Below are positions 32,637 through 41,453 of a stretch of 64,000 bases of DNA, piece after piece; the stretch's first letter is position 1; each line of letters begins with the position of its first letter. The DNA is from Hymenobacter sp. 15J16-1T3B. Lineage in GTDB: Bacteria > Bacteroidota > Bacteroidia > Cytophagales > Hymenobacteraceae. The stretch spans positions 124,001 to 188,000 of the forward strand of contig NZ_JAJFAV010000007.1 in NCBI RefSeq assembly GCF_020711235.1. The letters run 5' to 3'. The translations under genes and the position numbers were made by a program. The notes below the pieces were generated by a model. That model was not told the DNA's origin. It ran no database searches and worked only from the letters and a program-made list of their open reading frames with translations.

Positions 32637-34715
32637 TTGCTGACTACTGCCTACTCTTCCTGGTTTATCCTGCTGTGCCTGGCCGTTGGGGCCGGCTACG
32701 CGGCGCTGCTCTATTCGAAAAAAGCTCCCTGGAGCCGGGCCGTCAATTTCGGTTTAGCCGTCCTGCGCTTCGTGCTGGTGAGCGGGCTGTGCTGGCTCTT
32801 GCTCGGCCCCATCTTCCGCCGCGACACCACCACGCAGGAGGCGCCCACCGTGGTGCTGGCTGTCGACGATTCGCGCTCGGTACCGCTGTACTCGCCCGAC
32901 TCCGCGGCCCTGCGCGGCACCCTGCGCGGCCTCGATGGCCTGACCGAACGCCTGCGCCAAGCCGGCTACACGGTGCAACTGCGCACCCTCGACACGGCCG
33001 CGCCCGCCCAGGCCGCCCAGATTCGCTTCCGCGAACCGGCCACCAACCTCGACGCGCTGCTCACCGACCTGCAGGAAAGCTACCAGGGCCGCAACCTCGC
33101 CGCCGTGGTGCTGGCCTCCGACGGTCTGGCCAACCAGGGCCGCCCGCCCGTCTACGCCGACTTCAGCTACCCCATCTACCCCGTGGCCCTCGGCGACACC
33201 CTGCCCCGCCGCGACCTGCGCGTGACCGACCTGCGCTACAACCGCGTGGCCTTCGCCGGCAACCGCTTTCCGCTGGAGGCCGAAATCGGCTACGACGGCT
33301 TTCCGCAGGGCGGCACGGCCACGGTGCTGCTGCGCGAAAACGGCCGGGTGCTGGAGCGCCGGCAGGTGGCCTTGAGCCCGAACCAGCGCCTGCAGCGCAC
33401 CCGCTTTCTGCTGAGCGCCACCGCCCCCGGCAAGCACCGCTACGAAGTGGTGGTGGAGGCCCAGTCCGGCGAGTTTACCCAGCTGAATAACACCCGCAAC
33501 GCCTACATCGAAGTGGTGAAGGGCCGCCTGCGGGTGCTGCTGGCCGGCGCCGCCCCCCACCCCGACCTGAAAGCCCTGCGCACCGCCCTGCTCGGCAACG
33601 ACAACTTCGACGTGACCTTGGTGCTGCCCGGTATCGAGCCCTTGCGCGCCCAGCAGGACTACGACGTGGCCATTCTGCACCAGCTGCCCAGCCGCACCGG
33701 CGAGGGCCGCGAGGTGCTCAACTACGTGCGCAGCCGCCACCTGCCGGCGCTGTTCGTGCTCGGGGCGCAGTCGGACCTACCCGCCTACAACGCTCTGGGC
33801 ACCGGCCTGCGCGTGGCGGGCGGCCCGGGCGCGGAAGTCTCGCCGGTGGTCAACCCCAACTTCACCCGCTTTACCCTCGACGCGGATGCCCAGGCCCGCG
33901 TAGCCGATTACCCCGCCGTGCCCGTGGCTGCCACCGACGCGCAGGTGGGCGGCGGGGCCGAAGTGATTCTGCGCCAACGGCAGGGCCGCGCCAGCACCGC
34001 CCGCCCGCTGCTGCTGGTGGCCGGGCCCGCCGGGCAGCGCCAGGCCACCTTGCTCACCGAGGGCAGCTGGCAGTGGCGCCTGCACGAGGCCGCCACCCAC
34101 CCCGACGAGCGGGCCCCGGCCTACGACGGCCTCGTCACGCGCCTGTTGCAGCTGCTCACCCAGGACGCGCGCCGCAAGCGCCTCGACGTGTACCCCACCC
34201 AGGACGTCTTCAATACCTCGGACGACGTGACCCTGGGCGTGGAAACCTACAACGCCGTGTTTGAGCGCGTGTACGACCAGCAGATCAGCCTCACGCTGAC
34301 CGACGAGCAGAACCGCCCGCGCACGTTCACCTTCACCAACCGCCAGAACGGCGGCCCGCTGCGCCTCGGCCCGCTGCCCGGCGGTGTGTACCGCTATACG
34401 GCCACGGCCACCGTAGCCGGCCAGGCCCAGCAAGACCGCGGCGAATTGCTGGTGCAGGAGCAGCAGTTGGAAGCCGGCGCCGCTCACGCCGACCACAACG
34501 CCCTCTACCAACTGGCCCAACGCAGCGGCGGCCGCCTCTACTACCCGCAGCAGCTGCAGCAGCTGGAGCAGCAGCTCGTGCAGGCCAAGTTCAAGCCCGT
34601 GCTCTACTCCCAGGAGGAGCTCAAGGACCTCATCGACGAGCCCTGGCTGCTGGTGCTGTTGGTGCTGCTGGCCTCGGCCGAATGGGCCGTGCGGCGGTAC
34701 TCGGGCAGTATTTAA
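32637..34715 (+). CDS. Membrane protein with von Willebrand factor A domain (BatA-like)
   Basis: 692 residues starting at a TTG (32637); there is no suitable ATG. Two N-terminal membrane helices (about 8-26, 40-58) precede a VWA domain with a full MIDAS start, D77-D-S79-R-S81, and ASDGLANQG. After ~370 residues of beta-rich and unassigned sequence, a C-terminal helix (about 668-686, PWLLVLLVLLASAEWA) follows. The layout resembles the large VWA membrane proteins of Bacteroidota that accompany BatA/BatB or MoxR clusters, but no MoxR ATPase lies nearby. Role unknown, probably envelope-associated. Confidence 0.88.
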   Translation: MLTTAYSSWFILLCLAVGAGYAALLYSKKAPWSRAVNFGLAVLRFVLVSGLCWLLLGPIFRRDTTTQEAPTVVLAVDDSRSVPLYSPDSAALRGTLRGLDGLTERLRQAGYTVQLRTLDTAAPAQAAQIRFREPATNLDALLTDLQESYQGRNLAAVVLASDGLANQGRPPVYADFSYPIYPVALGDTLPRRDLRVTDLRYNRVAFAGNRFPLEAEIGYDGFPQGGTATVLLRENGRVLERRQVALSPNQRLQRTRFLLSATAPGKHRYEVVVEAQSGEFTQLNNTRNAYIEVVKGRLRVLLAGAAPHPDLKALRTALLGNDNFDVTLVLPGIEPLRAQQDYDVAILHQLPSRTGEGREVLNYVRSRHLPALFVLGAQSDLPAYNALGTGLRVAGGPGAEVSPVVNPNFTRFTLDADAQARVADYPAVPVAATDAQVGGGAEVILRQRQGRASTARPLLLVAGPAGQRQATLLTEGSWQWRLHEAATHPDERAPAYDGLVTRLLQLLTQDARRKRLDVYPTQDVFNTSDDVTLGVETYNAVFERVYDQQISLTLTDEQNRPRTFTFTNRQNGGPLRLGPLPGGVYRYTATATVAGQAQQDRGELLVQEQQLEAGAAHADHNALYQLAQRSGGRLYYPQQLQQLEQQLVQAKFKPVLYSQEELKDLIDEPWLLVLLVLLASAEWAVRRYSGSI

Positions 34716-34752
34716 CATTCTTTTCAGGTTGAGCCGCGGCCCTTGTTTTTCC

Positions 34753-34901
34753 GTCATCCTGAGGCGTAGCCGAAGGACCTTCCTCCCACTCCGCACTAAC
34801 TGAGAAGCGCAGCCCCTGACGCTTTCAACTGAACGGCTTAAGCCAAGACTTTAGCGGCGGTGCAGGGCACGAGGAAGGTCCGTCGCTCTGCGCAGGATGA
34901 C
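34753..34901. repeat. GTCATCCTGAGGCG inverted-repeat element
   Basis: Left arm GTCATCCTGAGGCGTAGCCGAAGGACC (from 34753) and right arm GGTCCGTCGCTCTGCGCAGGATGAC (to 34901) are imperfect complements around a 95-base core; the right end runs into CGTTCTTTG, as in two other copies. Confidence 0.8.
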
Positions 34902-34933
34902 GTTCTTTGTTAGCACTGCCCCTATATTCCCAC

Positions 34934-35368
34934 ATGGACTATCCCACCTCCCTCGAAAAGCTCCTGCGCCACGCGGGCCTCTCGAAACAGAAGCCCTCGG
35001 CCGAAGATTTTCAGTACGTGCTCTACCTCATCAGCGACAAAAAGGCCTTCCGCCCGGTGCAGCCGCTGGCCGACGACGTGCTGGTGGCGCTGGAAACGGT
35101 AAATCAGCACCTGAACGGTGAAAAGCCCGCTGATGCCGACGACGCTTCCAAGGCCGCGGCCCTGGACCGTCCGCTGGTGTACGCCCTCAACAGCCTGCTC
35201 ACGACGGGCCGAAAATATGCCGCTTGGATGGCCGCCGAGTCCGGTTTTGCCCCGGCCGACGTGGCCGAAATGCAACGAGCCGTGCAGGCTATCGAATTAG
35301 GGTGGAACTTTGTGCTGGCCGGCGACTCGAATTCCATTCGGAAGGACGTCGAAACCTGGCTCGACTAG
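34934..35368 (+). CDS. Hypothetical cytoplasmic protein, 144 residues
   Basis: 144 residues from ATG 34934 (MDYPTSLEKLLRHAG); the frame is open further back but into the repeat element. It is largely helical and acidic (AETVNQHLNGEK, DDASKAAALDRPLVYALNSLL, AEMQRAVQAIELGWNF) and has no signal peptide or metal motif. I do not recognise it. The repeat element immediately upstream leaves little room for a promoter other than inside the element. Confidence 0.7.
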   Translation: MDYPTSLEKLLRHAGLSKQKPSAEDFQYVLYLISDKKAFRPVQPLADDVLVALETVNQHLNGEKPADADDASKAAALDRPLVYALNSLLTTGRKYAAWMAAESGFAPADVAEMQRAVQAIELGWNFVLAGDSNSIRKDVETWLD

Positions 35369-35452
35369 CGGCGCTGCGTAGCGCCGCATCAAAACCCTGG
35401 CTTCGGCCGTTATTTCCCGCTGGGCACCTCTTGCGTGCTCCTACCCCGCCCC

Positions 35453-36376
35453 ATGCGCTACCTGCTCGTCAACAAGCCCTACGAAGTCCTGCCCCAGTTT
35501 ACCGACGAGGCCGGCCGTGCCACCCTCAAGCAGCTGGTGCAGGTGCCCGACGTGTATCCCGTCGGCCGCCTCGATTACGACTCTGAGGGCCTGATGCTGC
35601 TCACCGACGACAAGCAGCTGCAGTTCCGCCTCTCCGAGCCGCGCTACAAAGTGCCCAAAACCTACTGGGTGCAGGTGGAGGGCGAGCCGACCGAAGAAGC
35701 CTTGGAACAGCTGCGCCGCGGCGTGCAGATCAAAGACGGCTTCACCGCCCCCGCCGAAGTGGAGCTGCTGCCCGAGCCGCCCGCCGGCCTCTGGGAGCGG
35801 AGCAAGCCGGTGCGCTTCCGCGCCAACATTCCCACCAGCTGGCTGGCGCTGACCATTTCGGAAGGCATGAACCGGCAGGTGCGCAAGATGACGGCGGCCG
35901 TGGGCTTTCCGACGCTGCGCCTAGTGCGCGCCGGCATTGCCAGCCTGGGCCTGCGGGGCCTGCCCCCCGGCAAGTGGCGCGAGCTGACCGCCGCCGAAGT
36001 GCAGGAGCTGAAAAGCCTCACCGCGGCGGCCCTGCCCGGCGAAACGGCTCCCGCCCGCAAGAAGCCCACGGTGAAGTACGACCCCAACTACGAGCAGAAA
36101 GTAGCCGCCGAAAAAGCTGCCCGCGCCCGCCGCGCCGCCGAAAAAGCGGCTTCCGGCCGTGGCCCGAAGGGCGGGGGCCGCTCGGGCGGCCGTTCCGCTT
36201 CGGCAGCCGGCAGCGCCCGTAGCGGCGGCCCGGGCAGCGGCGCCCCGCGCGGCCCCAAGCCCGCCGGCAGCACCGGCACCCCGCGCAGTGGCGGCAAACC
36301 CACCGGCACCGGCCGCCCCACGGCTCCTGGCCGTTCATCGGCTCCGACGAGCCGCTCCCCGCGCCGCGGCAAATGA
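35453..36376 (+). CDS. rluE: 23S rRNA pseudouridine synthase RluE-like with long basic tail
   Basis: 307 residues from ATG 35453. The catalytic domain (about 1-195) follows RluE closely: LLVNKPYEVLPQFTD, VGRLDYDSEGL with catalytic D41, YWVQVEGEPTEEALEQLRRGV, TSWLALTISEGMNRQVRKMTAAVGFPTLRLVR. RluE isomerises a uridine in 23S rRNA. The C-terminal ~90 residues are Gly/Ser/Arg/Ala/Pro/Lys-rich low complexity (GRGPKGGGRSGGR and similar), typical of RNA-binding tails on Bacteroidota RNA-modifying enzymes and absent from the E. coli protein. The stop codon overlaps the next start (ATGA). Confidence 0.95.
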   Translation: MRYLLVNKPYEVLPQFTDEAGRATLKQLVQVPDVYPVGRLDYDSEGLMLLTDDKQLQFRLSEPRYKVPKTYWVQVEGEPTEEALEQLRRGVQIKDGFTAPAEVELLPEPPAGLWERSKPVRFRANIPTSWLALTISEGMNRQVRKMTAAVGFPTLRLVRAGIASLGLRGLPPGKWRELTAAEVQELKSLTAAALPGETAPARKKPTVKYDPNYEQKVAAEKAARARRAAEKAASGRGPKGGGRSGGRSASAAGSARSGGPGSGAPRGPKPAGSTGTPRSGGKPTGTGRPTAPGRSSAPTSRSPRRGK

Positions 36377-37356
36377 AATCACCCGTGAAGCGCCGTCGGT
36401 TCGGGGTCCGGCTATTGCTAGCCGCGTTGCTGCTGTTGTTGCTGGCCAACGTGGTGGCCTTCAACCACGCCTGGCGCTTCACGCACTTTTCGGCCGAAGC
36501 CGGCACGCACACGGCCAATCCCGAACAGCTCTCGGTGGCCGAAAAGCTGTGGGTGTTGGCCACCGGCATCAAGAATCCCAAGCCCCGCAACGGCAAGGCA
36601 CCGGCGTTTTTCTTTCAGGAAGTCAGCATCAGCAGCCCCAACGGCCGGCTGCAAAGCTGGTACTGCCCGGTGGAGGAAGCCCACGGCACGGTCGCGCTGT
36701 TTCACGGCTACGCCAGCGACAAATCCAAGCTGCTCACCGAGGCGGCGTATTTCCGACAGCTCGGCTACTCCGTGCTGCTGACCGACTTCGCCGGCAACGG
36801 CGGCTCGGCCGGCTACCGCACCACCGTGGGCTACCGCGAAGCCGACGACGTGGCGGCCGTGGTGCGCTGGCTGCGCGAGCGGCAGCCCGAGGCCCGCTTG
36901 GTGCTCTACGGCGTGAGCATGGGCGCCGTGGCCATCCTGCGGGCCGAAAGTGAGCTGGGCGTGCAAGCCGACGCCAACATTGTGGAGTGCCCCTACGGCA
37001 GCATGCTGCAAACGGCCCAGAACCGTTTCCGCAGCATGGGCGTGCCTCCTTTCCCGATGGCTAACCTGCTCGTGTTCTGGGGCGGCGTGCAAAACGGGTT
37101 CTGGGCTTACGACCTTTCGGCCGAGCACTACGCACACAAGATTACCGTGCCCACCTTGCTGCTCTGGGGCACGGCCGACCCGCGCGTGACGCGCCCGGAA
37201 ACCGACGCCATCTACGCCGCTCTGGCCGGCCCCAAGCAGCGCCGCGACTTTCCCGGCAGCGGCCACGAGCCGTATTGGCGCCGGCACCAAGCCGCGTGGC
37301 AGAGTGCTATCTGGACCTTTCTGGAAAAACGCGACAGCGCCGCCGTGGCCCCGTAG
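36373..37356 (+). CDS. Alpha/beta hydrolase (S33-like), membrane-anchored
   Basis: 327 residues; ATG 36373 overlaps the rluE stop (ATGA), so the pair is translationally coupled. An N-terminal anchor (about 12-30) is followed by an alpha/beta-hydrolase core with GVSMGA (nucleophile Ser), acid in GTADPRV and His in SGHEPY. VALFHGYASDKS supplies the HG oxyanion motif. It resembles the YqkD/BEM46-like cytoplasmic-side or periplasmic hydrolases; substrate unknown. It ends 300 bp before dnaK. Confidence 0.92.
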   Translation: MKSPVKRRRFGVRLLLAALLLLLLANVVAFNHAWRFTHFSAEAGTHTANPEQLSVAEKLWVLATGIKNPKPRNGKAPAFFFQEVSISSPNGRLQSWYCPVEEAHGTVALFHGYASDKSKLLTEAAYFRQLGYSVLLTDFAGNGGSAGYRTTVGYREADDVAAVVRWLRERQPEARLVLYGVSMGAVAILRAESELGVQADANIVECPYGSMLQTAQNRFRSMGVPPFPMANLLVFWGGVQNGFWAYDLSAEHYAHKITVPTLLLWGTADPRVTRPETDAIYAALAGPKQRRDFPGSGHEPYWRRHQAAWQSAIWTFLEKRDSAAVAP

Positions 37357-37416
37357 CGACGTCGCAGCAGTTGCCGGCAAATCCGCACGCAAGGCCCAGG
37401 TTGTGGGCTCATTCGC

Positions 37417-37433
37417 TTTGTGGCAGACACAAA
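37417..37433 (+). promoter_or_regulatory. Perfect inverted repeat TTTGTG-N5-CACAAA upstream of dnaK
   Basis: A 6-bp inverted repeat, a possible repressor site, 223 bases before the dnaK start. TTGTGGCAG inside it recurs at 37533-37541. Confidence 0.4.
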
Positions 37434-37526
37434 TTGCCGGCTTTCGCGCTTTTCGGAATATCTGTCGGCCGCTATCCGCCGTACAACTTCTTTTCGTCAG
37501 AAAACCCGCGCTGTCCCTGCCGCACG

Positions 37527-37541
37527 GTGACATTGTGGCAG
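37527..37541 (+). promoter_or_regulatory. GTGACATTGTGGCAG motif upstream of dnaK
   Basis: TGACA-TTG-TGGCA, 115-130 bases before the dnaK start, shares TTGTGGCAG with 37419-37426. Could be a heat-shock operator or promoter part; no standard -7 element was found for dnaK. Confidence 0.35.
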
Positions 37542-37655
37542 CTAAAAAGTCAATTCCGGCCCTTGGTACGCTGCTTGTAATCTGCCGCACAGCTGCCCCG
37601 AGCGGGGCGGCCCCTCAAACTGAGACACCTTCACCTTACTCACCACTCCATAGCA

Positions 37656-39605
37656 ATGGGCAAAATTATCGGTATTGACCTCGGCACGACCAACTCGTGC
37701 GTGGCCGTGATGGAAGGCAACGAGCCGGTTGTAATTCCGAATAGCGAAGGCCGCCGCACGACCCCGTCGATTGTGGCTTTCCTCGATAATGGCAAAGGCG
37801 AGCGTAAAGTGGGCGACCCCGCTAAGCGCCAGGCTATTACCAACCCCAAGAACACCATCGCCTCGATCAAGCGCTTTATGGGCCGTCGTTTCTCGGAAGT
37901 TTCCGACGAAGCGGCGCACATGCCCTACCAAGTCGTGCGCGGCAACAACGATACGGCCGTCGTGCAAATCGGTGACCGGCAGTACACCCCGCAGGAAATT
38001 TCCGCGATGGTGCTGCAAAAAATGAAGCAGACCGCGGAGGACTACCTCGGCACGCCCGTAACCGAAGCGGTTATCACCGTTCCGGCTTACTTCAACGACG
38101 CCCAGCGCCAGGCCACCAAAGAGGCCGGCGCCATTGCGGGCCTCGACGTGAAGCGCATCATCAACGAGCCCACGGCCGCCGCCCTGGCCTACGGCCTCGA
38201 CAAAGACCACTCGAACCACAAAGTCGCCGTGTACGACCTCGGCGGTGGTACGTTTGATATTTCCATCCTCGAGCTGGACAACGGCGTGTTCGAAGTGCTG
38301 TCGACTAACGGCGACACCCACCTCGGCGGCGACGACTTTGACCAGGTTATCATCAACTTCCTGGCCGAGACTTTCTCCTCGGAAAACGAAGGCCTGGACC
38401 TGCGCAAGGACCCGATGGCCCTGCAGCGCCTGAAGGAAGCCGCCGAAAAGGCCAAGATTGAGCTGTCGTCCTCGAACGAGACGGAAGTCAACCTGCCCTA
38501 CATCACGGCTACCGCCTCGGGCCCCAAGCACTTGGTGGTAAAAATCAGCCGCGCCAAGTTTGAGCAGTTGGCCGACTCGCTGATCCGCCGCTCGATGGAG
38601 CCCTGCAAAAAGGCCCTCTCCGACGCCGGCCTGACCGCCGCTGACATCAACGACGTTATCCTCGTAGGTGGCTCGACGCGCATTCCGCGCATCCAGGAAG
38701 AAGTAGAGAAGTTCTTCGGCAAGAAGCCCTCGAAGGGTGTAAACCCCGACGAAGTGGTGGCCGTGGGCGCTGCCATCCAGGGCGGCGTGCTCACCGGTGA
38801 GGTGAAGGACGTGCTGCTGCTGGACGTGACCCCGCTGAGCCTCGGCATCGAAACCATGGGCGGCGTGATGACCAAGCTCATCGAGTCGAACACGACCATC
38901 CCGACCAAGAAGTCCGAGACCTTCTCGACGGCTTCGGACAACCAGCCTTCGGTGGAAATCCACGTGCTGCAAGGTGAACGTCCGCTGGCTTCGCAGAACC
39001 GCACCATCGGCAAGTTCCACCTCGACAGCATCCCGCCCGCGCCGCGCGGCGTGCCGCAGATCGAAGTGACCTTCGACATCGACGCCAACGGCATTCTGCA
39101 CGTGACGGCCAAGGACAAAGGCACCGGCAAGGAGCAGAAAATTCGCATCGAGGCCTCGTCCGGTCTGTCGGACGCCGACATCGAGCGGATGCGCCAGGAA
39201 GCCCAGGCCAACGCCGAAGCGGACAAAACCGAGCGGGAGCGGATTGAGAAGGTTAACCAGGCCGACTCGATGATCTTCCAGACCGAGAAGCAGCTGAAGG
39301 AGTACGGCGACAAGCTGAGCGCCGGCAACAAGTCGGCCATCGAATCGGCCCTGACGGAACTGCGCTCGGCCCACGAGAGCAAGGACCTGGCCCGCATCGA
39401 CTCGGCCATGACGGCCATCAACGCGGCCTGGCAGGCAGCCTCGCAGGAGATGTACGCTCAGGGCGGTGAAGGCCAGCCCCAGGGCTACCCCGGCGGCGAC
39501 GCCAGCGGCTTCCAGGGCGGCCAGCCCGGCGGCAACGGCCAGCAAGGCCAGGGCGCGGGCCACGACAACGTGACCGACGTAGACTACGAAGAAGTAGGCA
39601 AGTAA
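37656..39605 (+). CDS. dnaK: Chaperone DnaK (Hsp70)
   Basis: 649 residues from ATG 37656. ATP-driven cytoplasmic folding chaperone. N-terminal [20 protein letters not shown], the [10 protein letters not shown] loop, [11 protein letters not shown], then the substrate-binding beta domain ([17 protein letters not shown]) and helical lid, and the C-terminal [14 protein letters not shown] glycine-rich tail ending DVDYEEVGK, the usual EEVK/EEVD-like end of bacterial DnaK. dnaJ and grpE are not adjacent, as in many Bacteroidota. A strong terminator follows, so it is a single-gene unit. Confidence 0.99.
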   Translation: MGKIIGIDLGTTNSCVAVMEGNEPVVIPNSEGRRTTPSIVAFLDNGKGERKVGDPAKRQAITNPKNTIASIKRFMGRRFSEVSDEAAHMPYQVVRGNNDTAVVQIGDRQYTPQEISAMVLQKMKQTAEDYLGTPVTEAVITVPAYFNDAQRQATKEAGAIAGLDVKRIINEPTAAALAYGLDKDHSNHKVAVYDLGGGTFDISILELDNGVFEVLSTNGDTHLGGDDFDQVIINFLAETFSSENEGLDLRKDPMALQRLKEAAEKAKIELSSSNETEVNLPYITATASGPKHLVVKISRAKFEQLADSLIRRSMEPCKKALSDAGLTAADINDVILVGGSTRIPRIQEEVEKFFGKKPSKGVNPDEVVAVGAAIQGGVLTGEVKDVLLLDVTPLSLGIETMGGVMTKLIESNTTIPTKKSETFSTASDNQPSVEIHVLQGERPLASQNRTIGKFHLDSIPPAPRGVPQIEVTFDIDANGILHVTAKDKGTGKEQKIRIEASSGLSDADIERMRQEAQANAEADKTERERIEKVNQADSMIFQTEKQLKEYGDKLSAGNKSAIESALTELRSAHESKDLARIDSAMTAINAAWQAASQEMYAQGGEGQPQGYPGGDASGFQGGQPGGNGQQGQGAGHDNVTDVDYEEVGK

Positions 39606-39626
39606 CCCGGCCAACTTCGGTAAGCA

Positions 39627-39662
39627 AAAGGCCCCACAGCAGATGCTGCGGGGCCTTTTTTT
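39627..39662 (+). terminator. Terminator of dnaK
   Basis: Stem AAAAGGCCCCACAGCA / TGCTGCGGGGCCTTTT with one A/C mismatch and a run of seven T. Also works in reverse for the convergent gene. Confidence 0.92.
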
Positions 39663-39667
39663 GTGGC

Positions 39668-40384
39668 CTAATTGAAGAAATCGGGCGGCAGCCAGGCGGG
39701 TATGGTCTTGTGCAGGTTGACGTCTTCCAGGTACAGCAGGGGCACCTCCACGGCGCGGGTGGTCGGCTTGGCCATCGTGAAGTACCAATGCCCCGTGCCG
39801 CGGCGTACAATCTGCTGCCCGGTTAGAAAATCGGTCGTTGCGCTGACAAACGTGGCGTTGGCCCGGTCCAGGCAGCTGTAGTCCTCGACCACCAGCCGGA
39901 CGCGGCCGCTGGCGTTTTCGTAGCGGTAATGCTGCGTCTGCGTCAGCCGCTGGTTGGTGCCGGCCCGGTGTTTCACCAAGATGTCGCCCCGCACCAGGCT
40001 TACGCCGGGCGTGCCGACCCGGGACGAATCCCGGGACAGGCACTTGGTGCAGTACAAGGCCCCTACCCCCACGCCAACGCGCTGAAAAGCGCCACTGGGC
40101 TGGGCCAGCATGACCACCAGCGCCCGGTTGCGGTTGACATCGGCGGCCCCTGGCTCTTCCTCAGAACTTTCCACCAGCACCAGCACCGAATCGGGCCGCT
40201 GGTCGGCGTTCAGGTCGCCCCCGAGGCGGCTTTCGATGCGCCAGCCGGCGGGCACAAACGCCGTGGGCTGCCGGGCGGTAACGGGCAGCTGCTCGAGGGA
40301 CGCAAGCTGGCTTTTGCGGCTTTGGGCCGCCACCGAGCCGACGAGAAGCGGCAACAGACCAATGAACAATGCCGCGGCTCGCAT
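39668..40384 (-). CDS. Secreted tandem paralogue A (EF-hand-like loop, CxxC)
   Basis: 238 residues from ATG 40384 with a signal peptide ending SVAAQS. It is clearly related to the next gene (40487-41167): AFVPAGW, GDLNADQRPD, RALVV, ALYCTKC, and a later TQ-x-YR block recur in the same order. D57-L-N-A-D-Q-R-P-D65 fits an EF-hand-type calcium loop, and C112-x-x-C115 could form a disulphide or bind metal. Unlike its sister it has a C-terminal extension (LLYLEDVNLHKTIPAWLPPDFFN). Function unknown; probably periplasmic or outer-membrane. Confidence 0.8.
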   Translation of the reverse strand: MRAAALFIGLLPLLVGSVAAQSRKSQLASLEQLPVTARQPTAFVPAGWRIESRLGGDLNADQRPDSVLVLVESSEEEPGAADVNRNRALVVMLAQPSGAFQRVGVGVGALYCTKCLSRDSSRVGTPGVSLVRGDILVKHRAGTNQRLTQTQHYRYENASGRVRLVVEDYSCLDRANATFVSATTDFLTGQQIVRRGTGHWYFTMAKPTTRAVEVPLLYLEDVNLHKTIPAWLPPDFFN

Positions 40385-40486
40385 ATCACTCCTAAGATAC
40401 GCAGATACGCGGCGGACCGGTCACAACAAAGGCCGGAGCATGGCCCCGGCCTGTCGCTTGCTATGTGAGCAGATTGAGCGGAATTA

Positions 40487-41167
40487 CTACAGATTCAGGC
40501 TGGCGACGTTCACGTCTTCCAGAAAGCGCGGCGCAGTAGGCACTTTGGCTTCCTTGCGCGTGACGAGCTGCTTGGCGCCGCTGGGGTCGGCGGGGTCGGC
40601 CACGATGTGCTCGGTTTGCTGCTGGCCGGTGAGGTAATCGGTGCGCTTGTAGGTGGTGTCGAGTTTGAGGCGGCTGCTTTGCATCACGCTTTCGCCCACG
40701 AGGCGCACGCGGCCATTGTCGAAACGGTAGCGCTGGGTCACATCCAACGACTGTTCCACGCCCGAGAGGTGGCGCACCGAGAGGGTGCCCTTGCTGATGG
40801 CAAGGTCCGGGGCCACGGTGCGGTCGGAGGCGAAGCAGCCGGTGCAGTAAAGGGCAGTGCCGGAGGTGGCCACCCGGCGCAGCTGCCCGGTGGGCTCGTT
40901 GATGAGCACCACCAGAGCCCGTTCGCGGCGGGCTTCGGGGGCCGAGGCGCTGGGGCGCTCCACCAGCATCAGCACCGGGTCGGGGCGGTTGTCGCCGTTC
41001 AGGTCGCCGCTGATCTGCTTTTCCAGCAGCCAGCCGGCAGGCACGAAGGCCGTGGCGCGCGTAGCCGTGGCCGGCACCATGTCGGCTTTGAAAGCGGGCC
41101 CGGACTCGGGGTTGGGCGTGGTTAGCCCCGCAAGGCCGATCAACAAAGAGGTAAAGAGAAAAGTCAT
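40487..41167 (-). CDS. Secreted tandem paralogue B (EF-hand-like loop, CxxC)
   Basis: 226 residues from ATG 41167, with a short signal peptide (MTFLFTSLLIGLAG). Shares with paralogue A the block AFVPAGW, the calcium-like loop D55-L-N-G-D-N-R-P-D63, and C108-T-G-C111, and ends FLEDVNVASLNL where A reads YLEDVNLHK. The pair arose by tandem duplication and is probably cotranscribed (102 bp apart). It is divergent from the monooxygenase gene, with paired palindromes between them (41241-41274). Family not recognised. Confidence 0.8.
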   Translation of the reverse strand: MTFLFTSLLIGLAGLTTPNPESGPAFKADMVPATATRATAFVPAGWLLEKQISGDLNGDNRPDPVLMLVERPSASAPEARRERALVVLINEPTGQLRRVATSGTALYCTGCFASDRTVAPDLAISKGTLSVRHLSGVEQSLDVTQRYRFDNGRVRLVGESVMQSSRLKLDTTYKRTDYLTGQQQTEHIVADPADPSGAKQLVTRKEAKVPTAPRFLEDVNVASLNL

Positions 41168-41240
41168 ATTTCTGCGCTACTTCAAGTAAAGCTACCCGCC
41201 CGAAACTCTGCCGGCGGAAACTTTAGTTCAATTTGCCTTC

Positions 41241-41274
41241 TCCCTATTTGGGAGGTTGCTTTTCCTATCTGGGA
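41241..41274. promoter_or_regulatory. Two near-identical 13-bp palindromes, 21 bp apart
   Basis: TCCC-TATTT-GGGA (41241-41253) and TTCC-TATCT-GGGA (41262-41274) are spaced two helical turns apart in the divergent promoter region. This is a layout seen at cooperative repressor sites; the regulator is unknown. Confidence 0.55.
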
Positions 41275-41453
41275 AACCCGACCGCGGCGGCCGTCAGGCC
41301 CTTGGTGTAAGCAAAGTAGCAGCCCCGCGGGCACTGCGGTGCACTTCTCACCCGATCATGTGGTAGAGCGGGCGCCGACTGCTGAGTAAGTTGCGGCCGC
41401 AATGGCGCTGCCCCACATCATTGGGCGAGGGTGGCACCTTACGGCGTTAATCC

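Noticed and set aside
37563-37580. Sigma-54-type promoter (TGGTAC-N5-TTGTA) ahead of dnaK
   Set aside because: The -12 element lacks the GC dinucleotide and no activator site was recognised; too weak to report as a feature.
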